A DNA stretch of 64,000 nt from Emydura subglobosa (taxonomy: Eukaryota; Chordata; Testudines; Chelidae): contig ML679959.1 of NCBI GenBank assembly GCA_007922225.1, positions 21,213,230 through 21,277,229 on the forward strand, given 5' to 3'. The notes beneath the pieces were generated by a model. The model ran no database searches and was not told the origin of the DNA. It saw only the letters and a program-made list of their open reading frames with translations. Shown piece after piece: positions 45,341-57,140 of the stretch. The position numbers were made by a program, and so were the translations under genes. How positions within the stretch are numbered: the first letter of the stretch is position 1; each line of letters begins with the position of its first letter.

Positions 45341-45512
45341 CGAAGCACCCTCACAAACTAATGTATTTATCTTCACAACACCCTGTAAGGTAGGGCAGTG
45401 CTATTATCTCCATTTTATAAATGGGGACCTGAGGCAGAGAGAGACTGACTGACTTGCCCAGGGTTACAAAGGCAAGTCAGTGGTACAGCACTAACCACTG
45501 GACCCACCTTTC
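45341..45512 (-). repeat. MIR/CORE-type SINE
   Basis: CACAACACCCTGTAAGGTAGG, ATCTCCATTTTATAAATGGGG, CTGAGGCAGAGAGAG, TGACTTGCCCAGGGTTACAA, AAGTCAGTGGTACAGCAC and TAACCACTGGACCCACC. The order is that of a reversed MIR-like SINE including most of the head. Confidence 0.8.
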
Positions 45513-45923
45513 CTCTACTTTCTCCTAGAACCTGTGCCTAATTTCCAGCAAACAAGGACCAATTCTGAGGAAACACGATTCATTTTATAGCTTGACATCA
45601 CACTTGAGTGAAAATCACAATCCTGCATGGTTCATTAATAAACCAGGAGCTGTCGTGATGAGATTATGGCTTGTCCGAATCTGGACCTTTGTTCTGCAGC
45701 TGCAAACCTTTGTAGATCAAAACCATGTAGACATGACCTTCTTGGAATCACATTCCACATAACGAAATACAAAAGCAGAGCTTTTTTTTCCTGGAGAGAA
45801 CTTGTTTTTATATGTTTGGGTCTCAGTGAAAGCACGCTTTTCTTCACCCAGTTTTTGGTGTATAGTTACTACAGTGAAAGGTGTCTTTAATTAGAGACAG
45901 AGAGACTAACTTTCCTTTCATCC
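45513..45923. other. unassigned sequence
   Basis: Frames on opposite strands at 45635-45847 and 45666-45890 overlap almost completely. No repeat or exon is recognised. Confidence 0.3.
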
Positions 45924-45990
45924 CAGCTGTACACTGCCGTAGCTCCACTGGAGGTACTCTTGATTTACACCAGCATAACTGAAAGAATAA
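45924..45990. mobile_element. MITE half, Chompy-like
   Basis: CAGCTGTACACTGCCGTAGCTCC, ACTGGAGGTACTCTTGATTTAC and ACCAGCATAACTGAAAG are right-arm blocks of the TTTACACCAG family; the usual GGATCTGGCC end is lost. Confidence 0.45.
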
Positions 45991-46106
45991 TCAAGTGCAC
46001 AGCTTCCAGCTGAGGTTGAGAGCAAATCCTCCAGGGGATACAAATGAGGCTTGGTTAGGACTCAGACGTGTCAGGATGTGCGTCCCCTTTATTACCACTA
46101 GGCTCA
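45991..46106. other. unassigned spacer
   Basis: Short stretch between two MITE copies with no recognised content. Confidence 0.3.
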
Positions 46107-46199
46107 GCCTCAAAGATTCTCAACTGGTGTAAATCAGCATGTCGTGCCATTGGCTTCAGTGGAGCAGTGCCAATTTACACCAGCTGAGGATCTGGCCCA
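46107..46199. mobile_element. palindromic MITE-like element (Chompy-like), well preserved
   Basis: TCTCAACTGGTGTAAATCAGC (from 46119) and GCCAATTTACACCAGCTGAG (from 46169) are inverted arms, closed by GGATCTGGCCC; the centre is GCCATTGGCTTCAGTGGAG. This is the clearest copy of this family in the window. Confidence 0.7.
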
Positions 46200-48599
46200 A
46201 GATTTGTGATTTGAATAAACCAAGGCCATATGAGTGTTGAAAAACAAATACACATGATATTATGGACTGCTGATCTGTCAATCAAGCATATTCCACCGTC
46301 TGCCTCTCCACTGGATACTAAGTGGTGAGAAAAACAGCAAAGTCAGACATTTTACAGTCACCTCAGGGTCAGAAGAATACTACAGTTTCTCTCATCTTTT
46401 GTGCCCAATGCATTGAGAGAGAGAGAAAGGGTGTAGGTTACAGTTTCCCAGGAAATATCACATTGCATGCTCTTCCTCCCTTTCCCCTCAGCAGAGTATT
46501 TGTTAGAATACAGCTGTCTCCCAAAGGCGATGACATTTACACTGGAGATGTACAAAGACTTGTCCGATGGGGGAGGCTGATGCTTTTACTATCAGTGAAG
46601 AGAGGTTGCTAACCACCACAACGCTTCCTGGAAGTCCCTTTTTTACATTCAGCTCCATTTGCTAATGTCCATATTTCCATTCCTGCTCACAGGCTTCTTA
46701 CAGTAAATACTGCGGGTGACGACAGATGAGGGCAAGACAGGAAAAGAAAATTGCTCTTGCTGGTACTATCAATAAGGAGTGAGCAAAAGAAAATGCAGTG
46801 TAAAAATGACAACAGATTAGCTCAACTTTACCATCCTTGAGATGTTTAGATGAAAATCGCTATAGAACTGCATCATCATCATCGTTATTAACACACTTGC
46901 TGTGATGGACATCTCATTGACAAAATGCAGAGCCCGTTTCTACAATCTGCTGAATGCCATCAGTTCCCAAAGAGGTCAGGGGGGCAAAGGCTGAGGTCCT
47001 AACTCAGTATCTTCACAGTCCTTTCACAAACTCCAATTAACTTCAAGATGCTACTCTGAATCATAGCCACACTATCAGAGAGAAAACAGCAGACATCACC
47101 TTTAGACGTACAACATGTGCTCCTGAAAGCAAAGCTTATGTACCTTTGGATGTACATCTTGCAACATTGCTGCTCAGCTTTGTGGCCACTCTTTTATTAA
47201 TATGGCACACAGTAATAGAGAAAAGCCCAAGGCCACAATACATGGCTCCAGATTTCAAATAGCCCAAAGTGTGGAAATTGTATGGAGACAGAACTTTGGT
47301 ACAGCTCCATCAGATATGTCTGGGAAAGCAATCAGAGGTCTCCTGAAGTAAGCATAGTTACACCATCTCTTTAAACATTTATAGAGGTCAGGGGCATGTA
47401 AATGACTAGCAGAGATGAGAAACAGTGATAGTAACATATTTTCCACTAAGCCTGAAAACACCCAGATCCACTGGAGATTAGTGGATGGAGTTTATAAGTG
47501 GTAATCCTGCTAATGGCCAAGCCTACTGTGGAAAATAGCAAACTAATTTAAATGACAAAATCTAATTTTAACTCCACCCTTCAGAATACACCAGCATAGA
47601 GGTGATTTTATTTTTCGGTAGAAGGAGCTTTAGGTGCCTATGGAGATTCTCTGAGAATTCGTATAACCTGATTCATATGCTCTGATTCACACAAAAGTCA
47701 CCATTCCCTCCCACTTTAGCCTTGTGGGATGTCATAATTTACTAAGAATAAACCAGCATATGAAAATAATCAAGAATTTTTGTTCCTCTAAATCTTTAGA
47801 ATTTTCCTACTCCAGGCAACATATTTTGCAATTACCACACTACAGAGAGTCAACCAGCTAAACAAGGATACAGATTCAATTTATCTTCAGCTTACTGCTT
47901 AATAGCTACAGCCATTTTTTTTTATTACAATATTCCCAGATGATCTCCCCTGAGCTGGCAGTCAGTAGCTGGTACACATTCTATGATTTGGGGTGGATGA
48001 TTTTCCTTTATTTGCAGGAAGTAAAAAAAAAAAGTAGAGAACGTAAAAAGAAAATTGTAGTTGTTGTGGAAGGAGAGAAGTTATACACAACCATGGCCGA
48101 TTCAACCACAGGCAAAGAAAGCGGTCGCCGAGAGTGGCAAAATTTGGGAGGAGGCAAAACACTGAATGAACTATTGATGAAACTATGTAAGTAAACAAAC
48201 AGGCTTCAGCAGTGGGAATGAAAGGTGAATGAGAATGTACAATCGGAATCGCAATGTTCTGTTTTTCATGCAAAATAAATCTGGAATTATAGATGCAGAA
48301 TATTTATTCATACTAATGCACAATATTCATTTTCAAAAGTTAATAGTGGGGAGGAAGGCACAAGGCTGAAGATTCGCCTTGGGCGCCTAATACTCTTGCA
48401 CCGGCTCTGTACACACCCCTGAGTCAACGCACCCTGTATCTCAGGAGTACCCAAATTGGAGGGTCCTAGAGTCATCATTGCAGCCCTGATTTAAGTTAAA
48501 ATGCCCCTGTGCTGGGCGGGCTGACCCAAAGTTCACTGAAATCAGTGGACCATCTCCACCAACTTCACTGGGCTTTCAGTCAGTCTCCTAGTAATGCAT
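46200..48599. other. unassigned; unique-looking, no gene supported
   Basis: The part at 46780-46930 is unique-looking with an ATCATCATCATCG run. The plus frame 47940-48194 (84 codons) contains a K/R-rich segment derived from an A-rich run and has no known domain. An AAAGTTCACTGAAATCAGTGG / CCAACTTCACTGGGC pair at 48528-48572 resembles MITE centres. Confidence 0.3.
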
Positions 48600-48705
48600 A
48601 TAGCTGGCTGGAAAAAATGTAATTTTAAAATAAAAAAAAAAACGGGATTTTTTTTCCATGAAAATATTTGCAAAAAACATCCGCACTTTTCTAACTCTAG
48701 TGATG
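48600..48705. mobile_element. AT-rich TIR element, truncated
   Basis: TAGCTGGCTGGAAAAAATG opens as in the AGCTGG-ended family; an A/T-rich interior follows with CCATGAAAATATTTGC and TTTTCTAACTCTAG at the right, a worn CCAGCTCTA end. Confidence 0.45.
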
Positions 48706-48741
48706 GGTCTTTTGCACTTCAACTGAAACCAAGGGGTGCAT

Positions 48742-48835
48742 GAAGACCTTGATTCAGGAAAGCTTTTCTATTCAGGGTAACACTTCAGTATGTGAAGTCA
48801 ATGGGATGTAAGCACTGGGTTTGGCCGTTGGTGGT
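48742..48835. mobile_element. MITE-like element, AAGCAC type, worn
   Basis: CCTTGATTCAGGAAAGCTTTTC, GTAACACTTCAGTATGTGAAG, TCAATGGGATGTAAGCACTGG. This is the GATTCAGGAAAGCAC end with the GTCAATGGGA centre. Confidence 0.45.
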
Positions 48836-49892
48836 ACCTATATGCCTTTTTAAGCATCAGTGTGGGTTCAGGTACTTACATTTGGAAATGAGACCTACAA
48901 TGTGTGTGTTCTATGAAGGAATGATATCCAGTCACAGAAAGTATTGATGGGAGTGGAAATAAATGGAGTGCTTAATTTATACTACTTTCTTTTGATTTAT
49001 TGAAACCAGCAGGTAGCTTGGAGAAAAGATAGATAAAAGATCTTTCTTTCGCTCACACACTCACCCACCCCCTCAGATCATCTTCAATTAATTCAGAATG
49101 AACTGAATTAACACAAACCAGCTTTGCTTAAGTAAAACCCTGTTCCCATAGTTACGATGAAGGCTTTCTAAATATGGTGGCCCATGATGTAAGCAGCTAG
49201 AATGACTGGCTGTTTATGTTAAATATGGAATCTATTCCCTGTTAAAACCTGATGACCCACTGTCTGCATTTTAACAGCTTGCACCCAGAGAGAATGATCA
49301 TTTCTAGTGCATTTGGGGAGATGAATTGCAATAGCTAGGGAGCTTGTGTGTTCCGGTTTGATCATTTCAATTGAGCACATGAAAGCATTTTTTCCCCTAT
49401 GCTACTGGAAGCTTCACCTATAGTTCACCCTCACTGGGATACCACACAATGTTTACTCTTTATAGGTTAGCTGAAGCCCAGATGTTAAAATGACATCCAG
49501 AGACAGACCACTAAAAATATTTTCCTTTTAAAAAGCAACCTGCTAGAATTAATGTTGTGAATTATGGCATATATCAAACAAACCATGGGCCCAGCAAATT
49601 TGATAATATGAAAAGTTCAGAAAGGGCAGGGCTCTTCCTGAATGACAAAGAGAAGCTGTCTTTTATGAAAGCCTAGCAGGAATCCAAGTTGAGACTTGAG
49701 AAAAATAGAGCTGTTAAAAATTTCAACTGCAAGTAGTCAGAAGGAATGTAAAGTTCTCTGTGAAAGACTGCTCCTTGATAAGACAGACTGGAAGGCTGTA
49801 CACCTTGGCTAAACAAAGCTAGTAAACCACCACCACAGTCTTTTCAGGCTCCCACCACATAACTGAATTGTGATATACTGTTGCACTTATGG
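48836..49892. other. unassigned; 49150-49340 possibly conserved non-coding
   Basis: No repeat landmark. The part at 49150-49340 is balanced in composition and repeat-free, with unique-looking words (AAATATGGTGGCCCATGATG, GAGAATGATCATTTCTAG). Evidence for constraint is by appearance only. Confidence 0.25.
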
Positions 49893-50075
49893 GTAGGTTG
49901 GGAAATTATATTTTTCCCCATGAAAAATTTTGATGAAAGCGAAACAAAAAAATGTTGAATTTTCTGTAAATTATTTTTGTCTTTTGGATTTTCAGTTAAA
50001 AAATGGTTACAATACTACAAAAAATCTTAAATTGTTTCAGTCAGCTGAGAACAAATTTCAATATCTGCATGATGC
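49893..50075. mobile_element. AT-rich element of the AAAATTTTGA type, decayed
   Basis: GGTTGGGAAATTATATTTTTCC, CATGAAAAATTTTGATG, GAAACAAAAAAATGTTGAATTTTC and GGATTTTCAGTTAAAAAATGG are words typical of the family; clear inverted ends are missing. Confidence 0.4.
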
Positions 50076-50192
50076 TATTCTAGACTGTGAAAATACTGTG
50101 TTTTTAGAGACTACACCTCTTCGTACAGGATAACACTATGATGCTCTCAAGTGGTAGCTATAGCTGTGGGTATCTCAAAGACAGAGAGGGTA
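50076..50192. other. unassigned spacer
   Basis: Nothing recognised before the microsatellite. Confidence 0.3.
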
Positions 50193-50263
50193 TGTGTGTG
50201 TGTGTGTGTACATATATATATATATGTAAACACCTATATACACACACACACACACACACACAC
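50193..50263. repeat. compound microsatellite (TG)n-(TA)n-(CA)n forming an inverted repeat
   Basis: TG repeats at 50193-50209, CATATATATATATATG at 50211-50226 and CA repeats at 50241-50263. The TG and CA tracts are reverse complements of each other, so the locus can extrude as a hairpin; alternating purine/pyrimidine tracts also favour Z-DNA. Confidence 0.85.
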
Positions 50264-50398
50264 GAGGGCCACCATCTTGGCCGACACACTCGGGGATTAA
50301 ACAAGGAACCATGAGAGCTAAAAGCATGAGCTGCTACAGTTTACAAGCCTTGCTAGATGTTGGCTGTAACGACTGATATCCTTTTTGGGGGATTTGTA

Positions 50399-50422
50399 AC
50401 ACACACACACACACACACACAC
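50399..50422. repeat. (AC)12 microsatellite
   Basis: Uninterrupted AC repeats, 136 bases downstream of the compound microsatellite. It supplies the T-H-T-H run in the longest open frame of the window (50357-50866). Confidence 0.9.
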
Positions 50423-51439
50423 CAATGGGTTACATATACACCCAGAGAAAGATGGGCAAGCTGGGTTTTAGAACTTATCCAACATACCTTAGGCCACATC
50501 ATGGCCCTTGCTGTGTGCTCTATGGGGGAAGTAAGGGTGTATAAGATAGTATTCTTTCTGCTCTCTGGTCGGCTGCCTGCATTGTTGGCAGTAGGACAGT
50601 GGGGAAGTCACCCACCACCAGGTTGCTATTCCGTCTGTGGGAAGGGAGTGGGCCTAGCTTTGGTAACAGGCAGGGCAGAAGGGGAAGTAAACTCCACCAG
50701 GAAGGTGACTAGCCCAGCTCATTGCCTCCATAGAGCAAGAGGAAAACAAAGGACAAATTGTGACTCTTGGGTCACTGGTCTGTGCCTGGAGCAGTGCAAC
50801 TATGCACCGCCCCTCAATCTAGACTTAAATAACCAAAACTTTATTGCTCAAAAATATTCTTCCTGAAGTCCTGTTGCTTTCAACGAGATGCTCCTATTTA
50901 GTTTTGGTTTTTTCATTTGTTTTTAAAAAGCCCTTCTTGTAAGGAAAACACTTTTGCATTAGCACACACAACCTATTCCTTCCAAAGATCAATTTGTATA
51001 AGTGAGTGTTTCCATTTTCTTCTAGGTTTGTGCTGAAGAACGAGTGATCACAGAAACCAGGACCTGTTGGGCTGTCCACAACCTAGTTGTAATGTGGAAC
51101 CAGAAGGATCCAGTAGGTTTTTTTTTTTCTACTGGAAAATCCACAAGGAATTTTATTTAATCTGGTTCACCTACCTGAGTTTAAATAAATGTATTTGTTC
51201 TGGGAGTGCTCACATTCTTCATACAGAACATATACAGAACTTCCGCAGTGTTTTAGAAAGGCTGTGCAGGAAGCAGTTAGCATTACCTGAGAATATTAGA
51301 TAACCCATTCCTCTGCCTACATTCTTCCTGGCAGAGGTGTTGCTGAAATCTTGTATTTCTGGGAATTACATGATTGCTGTGTTGGCTAATGGTCTTCAAC
51401 ACCATGATGTCATTAGAGTTGGGGGCAGGGTTGTACTTC
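50423..51439. other. unassigned, GC-richer at 50450-50830
   Basis: The plus frame 50357-50866 (169 codons, the longest in the window) begins before the AC repeat and has no recognisable domain, so I do not call it a gene. The sequence at 50450-50830 is GC-richer than its surroundings and may be an old repeat body. Confidence 0.3.
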
Positions 51440-51553
51440 CTAAAAGATAGTGTTCTGTGTTTGTACAGCACCTAGCACAACAAGGTCCTGGGTCCATAAC
51501 TGGGGTACCTTGGTGCTACTGTGATACAAATAATAAATAATAATAATAAACAA
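51440..51553 (+). repeat. reptile SINE tail with (AAT)n end
   Basis: GTTCTGTGTTTGTACAGCACC, TAGCACAACAAGGTCCTGG, GTCCATAACTGGGGTACC, TTGGTGCTACTGTGATACAAAT and a terminal (AATAAT)n run. It is a clean copy of a family present at four or more other places here. The terminal short tandem repeat is characteristic of SINE 3' ends. Confidence 0.8.
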
Positions 51554-52728
51554 TTTAGTGTGTAGGGGGAAATCACCTAAAAACAGGTGGTCCACCTTGT
51601 TCAGAAGTACCCACATGCCTTTGTATTATGATTGTGCAACTAGAGATGGTTAAATACAGATACCTGCTCTGTCTAGCCATTAATACTTCTTTTTACCTAT
51701 TGTACCTAATCTGTCACTGCATAGAGTTAATAGTCAGCTATTCCACATCCCATGGCCCCACAGAGTCATAAATCAACCCCCTGCATCTGAGCCAACTATG
51801 CACTTTAATATTTTAAGCCCAATTTTGTTTGTTTGTACATACTTTCAAATGGTGTCTTTAGCTGTGATTTTATTTGTATTTTTTTTCAGGAGCTCCCAGA
51901 CCATCAGATAAATGTTAAAATGTATATTAAACAAAATGTGTAGGTTTAGAATCCAATATATTAGGATAAAAACAATAGCAGGACATTAGTTACATTACAA
52001 AGCAATATGAACATAAGAAAATGCCGGGAAGGAAAAGACTAAGACTCCCCCCTATAGGTTTATTATGAACTGACCTCCTTGCTTTATCTATAAATTTTCC
52101 CCAGCCCTCTATTTCCATGATAATGTTTATCTGTCTAAAGCTTATTGGCACTACAGTATTTGATTTAAAGGTTTTACTTGCCAACTTATTGTAGAGGCTT
52201 ATTCTTATCTGGGGAAAATAATCCACCTGATCTATGGGTTTTGAACTCACCAGACACCCAGATCTATCCCAACTCAATTTTATCACAATCTTCTTGACTC
52301 AAGAACTGCGAACAATGACATGGGAACTTTCAGGTTAATGAGTTTAAGGTTTACAAGTTTTTAATCTGAATGCTAGAAAGCATTATAAATAATCTCAGTA
52401 TTGTTTAATATCTGTGGTATGGTAGAGAGGACTATGGGCTAGGTTTTCTAGCCAGTTTACAGCCCCTTTGCTGAAATCCAACTGAAAATGCCTAGCGGAA
52501 GAGTCCCTTGGCTTAGGACTCCTCACTGGTACATTTGGCCCTGTTATTCTGCACCCCGGCTTAGGAAAGGAGCGTGTCAGGGGTAGTGCTATGCTATATC
52601 AATTCTCCACTGGCACAGGGTCTATTAAGGCAGCAATTGTAAATTATGTCAGACCAAAGCTGTTCCTGTGAATCAGGGAGCTGGAATCAGTCATCTGACA
52701 AGCCCACCGCCTACCCACTCTTGCCATA
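51554..52728. other. unassigned sequence
   Basis: The minus frame 51990-52286 (98 codons) has a smooth amino-acid composition but no domain I know; GAACATAAGAAAATGCC at 52008 recalls the start of some reversed CR1 3' ends, so the frame may come from a worn retroelement. Confidence 0.3.
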
Positions 52729-52876
52729 TGGGCCCAAATCTCAATTGCCCTGAACCTCATGTAGACATACTCATTGCGCAAAGTGGTTTAAAATGGTACC
52801 AGGCTGATTTAGTAGTGATTTTACACCTACTTGGCACTCATTCTGCAAGGTACAAGCCAATGAAGATTCAGGGCCT
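52729..52876. mobile_element. MITE-like element, GGGCCCAAATCTCAATTGCCC end
   Basis: GGGCCCAAATCTCAATTGCC opens at 52730 and GAAGATTCAGGGCC closes at 52875. The interior has TGCGCAAAGTGGTTTAAAATG and TTTTACACCTACTTGGCAC. The ends are inverted over GGGCCC/GGGCC only, so this is a weaker call. Confidence 0.35.
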
Positions 52877-55800
52877 TCGTTTGTGAATTGGCATTTTCTA
52901 TGCTGGAGAGATGATTATTTCTTTTAAAATGGAATCTGTGCACTCTTTTTTCTCAGACAGTGGCCCATTTAATATGCTTGGTGACTGGATGACTTTTTAT
53001 TTTGACAACTTCATATATAAACTACAACTGCTTAATTTATTTATTTGACAGACTGAAGCTCGTTTGTATTTGTGAATTATCCATAAGTCATTTCAGATTT
53101 CCTGAATGTATTTCTATCTGATGTATTCCATTTGAATGGTTTCTCTGAATAATTCTTGGTCTGTAGATATTTGTAAGCAATTTGTTGCATGTGTTTGATA
53201 CTCTTAATGTGGGCTTTGCTCACGAGTTTTGAGAAGATATATTGATCATGTAGTACTGTTTCTGCTATCTGGTTGGATTTAAAGGTTGCCATTGTGAATA
53301 CTTGAATGCATTCTAATATCAACATACAGTTCCCTGCTTATGTGAACATCTTTCCAAATAAACATGTTTGCTATAATCATCTCAGAAACCAAGCACAAGA
53401 AGGGTTCAAAGGCAGGCAAAGCAAATTCAAGGTTTTACTTAATTATTTACAGATAATTCTAGCAGGGAAAATCCCTCAAAAAGTTAAGAGCTGTTTTGAT
53501 TTTTCTGTGGCAAACATGTCACTCTTTTTCAGTATATCTATATCAATGAAATGAAAATACAGAAATAAAATGAGGGAAAATAATAAAGTCAACAAATAAC
53601 TTATTAATCAACACCATACTTTGTCTCAAACAGCAACTCAGCCAGCTGGTGAAACAGACAGTTAACCTAAATAATCAAGTCTGTGTTTCCAGTCTACATC
53701 CAGGATCCTCGCAGTTCTTACACCTGTTCAGCTACACTCTTAAAAAAAATTAGACGCCATGTAGATGGATTGTTGAAATGATAAATTATTTCAGTATCCA
53801 GATCCCAAGCCTTCATACTGGAGATTGCATTTACCCTCGCTACATTAGCATACTTCTGCGAGTGTTGATATCTCCAAGGAATGGAAAGGGTTAATCTTTT
53901 CCAAGATTGAATCATCACAGGATTGACATACAATAGTTCATGCAGAATAACAAGCTAGAGATGCATTTAAATACCCCAAATTAATTTGATTAGTGAATGA
54001 ACCACAGTATCTTCTCTCCACTCACTGTTCATTCAGCATCCACCACTTTTATTTTGGATCAGATACTCATTGTCTGAAGTAATGGATAAGTGATCCAAAG
54101 AGTGAAGCATCACTTTGAATTGCTGACATACTGAATAACACTATATTATGCAGCGTTGTGTTGCAAGCCAAAATACCCAGTTTTAGCATGGAGTTTTCTG
54201 CGGAGAAATTACTGCCCCCACAACTCTCTCATAGGTATTCTCTGGGAGAGAGAAAAAGGTAGCACTGCTACTTTTGTTCCATCTTGAGTGCATTGGCATG
54301 GGATGCTCTTAATTTTAATAATCTAATTCCTCAGACACAAATGTACATGAACTGCCTCTGACCCTCTCAATTTAGTTTTCCAGATGAATATATTAAGAAA
54401 GTTGAAAACAGAGATTGCATAGCCAGTGGGGAAGCTGTGAGTGCAGCTTTTGCTATTGAAAACATTTCCAGCAAAGTCCACATTTTTAAGATGTGAGAAA
54501 TTTAACAGAATTGGATGAATGTCTGGGGGAAATGAGTGAAAACACCTCTCTCCCAGCAAAACTGATTTTTGCTCATGACAAGATGCACCAGTGGAAGTGG
54601 GTTTTTCTTTACCTTTTCTGGAATTCCGAGCTAGACCGGTCCCTTTCTCACATTTCCCTTATGCAAGCTCCTCCTTCCTCTATACTCATTGGCCATTCCA
54701 ATCCCAAGTCCATTCCCTTCTGACTAGAGGTTATATAGTACTCTGTAGAGAAGCTTAATGTTTTCAGGTCCTGTGACACTGTACAGGTTAAATAATATTA
54801 CATTTTGCTTTCCGAAACTGAATGGGTACTCTTGATCATCACCCATTTTTGCCATCCAGTGCTATTGCTACCCCTTCTTCCAACACCAGTGTCTTATGCT
54901 GATACTGGGTCTCCCCTCTGGCAAGTAGTAGCAGACACAGAGGGCTTTGCACTTAAGCTTTCCAGCGAAGGATAAATCAGTGATGTTCGGTCTAGGTGTG
55001 TTGAATTCTACATACATACCACTTGGAACAGAGATGGTGAAACGGTACACAGGCCAATCCCTCTTTCAAGAATCTCAACCCAACACTAGTGCCCACTTCC
55101 TACGGAGCAACTCTGTCTCAGGAATCACAGCCCAGGGCAGAGCGCTAAGTTTCCTGATGCTCACACAGATTCCTCTACCCAGAAACTCATATAACCCAAA
55201 ACTAACATATTGACTATTTCTTCCAACAACAAAACTTGCTTGCATGCTAAGGAAGAGAACATGGAAGACTATGTGTAACAGCTCCACAAAGTAGATGGCA
55301 CTGTAACATACCAACTTCGGTGCTGATGCAGCACTTAGATCTATGTGGGCAGACCCCTCCTCAGAGTGATATTACCCTCTAGCGACCCACTACAGTTGTT
55401 AGCTATAGGAGTTCTCCTTTGATTCAAATGGTAGAATATCCCACTGGTCAGTATGCTACATGTAGCTCATCAGTGCCTGGATCCATAGAGGATTTGAGTA
55501 TTTTACAGCTCCGTTTATACAGCCTGGGTCTTTAGCTGAAGCTGTAGGGACCTGTGCTTTGAGCTCTGGAGGTCATTGTTTTAGAACTCTTAGTTGCCGT
55601 GGAAAGGCCAGGATTCTAGTCCCAGCTCCACATGCATGTAATTTATATAGGGATTTATCTATTGTGGATAGCAGATGAATTCACCACTGTTGCTACTGAA
55701 GGTGTCTAAATGATTCAGCAGGAAAGAGGCAGAGACAGGCAGTAATGAGCTCCCAATGCTCAAATGAACCACTTATAGAAGGGTGAGTTTTAGGACTCTC

Positions 55801-55997
55801 TGCAGGAGGAAAATTACTTTTCTATGCTGTTGATCTCATTACACAGTGAAAATATGCCACTAATGTGAAAACCTGCCTCCTCAGCGAGGGGACTGGAGTG
55901 AAAAAGGACTAGACAATACTCGGTCCCCCTCCAGAATACCCCATTTACTTTCAAATCTGAAAGCAAAAAAGGGGAAAACACAACAACATAGAATTAC
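52877..55997. other. unassigned, unique-looking; 53085-53335 possibly conserved
   Basis: At 53085-53335 the sequence is repeat-free and AT-rich, and the minus strand keeps an open frame of 82 codons (53077-53325) without a known domain. An anonymous frame alone does not make an exon. The rest has scattered short frames only. Confidence 0.3.
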
Positions 55998-56423
55998 AGC
56001 TGGATGAATAATGGCTTTTTTTGATGTACTGGGAATTCCCAAAAATAAAAATTCATTTGGGTAAAGCCAAAATTGATCTTTTTGGTAAATCAAAAACAAA
56101 CAAACCCTGCATCATTGTTGGCAAACAAAACATTTTGTTTCGACTACATCAAAATGTTTCCTTTCATTGTCAACCATTTTAAAAGGTTTATTTTTAAAAA
56201 ATAAAGGAAATTTTGGGGGGAAAAGTTGTTTTGAATAGAAAAATCAAAATGTTTTGAAAATGTTGAAACAGAATATTTTGATATGGGAAGAATTTATTTT
56301 TGGGGTTTTTTCCCAGCCGAAACAATTTGACAAAATTGACTTGAATTCATGCAAACATTTTGGTGTTGCTGAATCTGCATTTTTCACTGAAAACAATTTT
56401 TGGCCAAAACGTTTCATCCAGCT
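55998..56423. mobile_element. AT-rich TIR element, complete, 426 bp
   Basis: AGCTGGATGAA (55998-56008) and TTCATCCAGCT (56413-56423) are perfect 11-bp terminal inverted repeats. The interior is rich in AAAATGTTT, GAAACAATTTTTGG and TTTTGAAAATG words in both orientations. It has no coding capacity. It is the best preserved member of the AGCTGG-ended family in this window and the reference for the copies at 10590, 40361 and 48600. Confidence 0.75.
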
Positions 56424-56850
56424 CTACAAAGAACACAATTTATCTCCTGCCACCCACATCTGGGTAATATAATAAACCAAAAAACTAATAAGCAACAAAA
56501 TGGCCTTTCAGTTCTGAGTCTGGTGCCTTCGACAGCATGGCAGATTGGTCATCAACAGAAGACTGAGATGCAGATTACACAGAGACTGGTACTCAGCCTG
56601 ACTTATTCATCACTAGGAAAAAATAACACAAATAAGTAAATAAGAGTCTGAGGGGGGTAAACGAAGACAGTCCAAACTGTTTTGGTTTGCTGGCTCCTAG
56701 CCTACCCAACACATAAAATTTATAGGTTAAGTGAAAACAGAAACCAAGGCTGAGGAGCATTCTCCTAGGTTTAAAGCAGGGCCAGGGAGCACTGGCTTCT
56801 ACCAGCTCTCTGGAAAAGGAAGAAAACGTAAATAAAACAGGAGAACTGTT
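56424..56850. other. unassigned sequence
   Basis: No gene or repeat landmark. Confidence 0.3.
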
Positions 56851-56913
56851 GGCCAGATCTTTAGCGGGTGTAAATCACCATTGCTCCATGGGGCTACATT
56901 AAATTTACACTAC
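56851..56913. mobile_element. MITE-like element (Chompy-like), worn
   Basis: GGCCAGATCTTTAGCGGGTG, TAAATCACCATTGCTCCATGG, GGCTACATTAAATTTACAC. Left arm and centre are present; the right end is cut 14 bases before the SINE that follows. Confidence 0.6.
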
Positions 56914-56927
56914 TTTTATAGGATGCA

Positions 56928-57140
56928 GTGTGGTCTGATAGATAAAGCACTGGACTGACCTTCAGGGGTCTTGGGTTCTATTCTATTCTGCCACTAGCCT
57001 ACTAGGTGACCTTGGGCAAGTCACTTTCCTTCTGTGCCTTACTTTCCCCATCTGTAAAATGGGGATAATGTCACTAACCTCCTTAATAGAGCACTTTCCA
57101 AAAGTGCCATTTAAGACCTAGGTATTAATTATTATTAGCC
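56928..57140 (+). repeat. MIR/CORE-type SINE, full length with tRNA-like head
   Basis: GTGTGGTCTGATAGATAAAGC (A-box region), ACTGGACTGACC, TTGGGTTCTATTCTATTCTGCC (B-box region), ACTAGGTGACCTTGGGCAAG, TCACTTTCCTTCTGTGCC, TACTTTCCCCATCTGTAAAATG, GGGATAATGTCACTAACC and GAGCACTTTCCAAAAGTGCC, ending in (ATT)n. This is the only copy here with the whole Pol III head on the plus strand. It is inactive because the A and B boxes are diverged. Confidence 0.85.

Noticed and set aside
50357..50866. Longest open frame in the window (169 codons) as a gene
   Set aside because: It runs through the (AC)12 repeat, giving a T-H-T-H run, and contains no domain I recognise. A frame of this length can occur by chance in GC-richer DNA.
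51990..52286. 98-codon minus-strand frame as an exon
   Set aside because: No domain, no splice-site context I can defend, and the start of the segment resembles a worn reversed retroelement.
53077..53325. 82-codon minus-strand frame as a conserved exon
   Set aside because: The stretch looks unique, but nothing in the translation matches a known family; listed only as possibly conserved non-coding.
56928..57000. tRNA gene
   Set aside because: The A- and B-box-like segments continue directly into a MIR-type core and tail, so this is a SINE head; a full cloverleaf is not visible.
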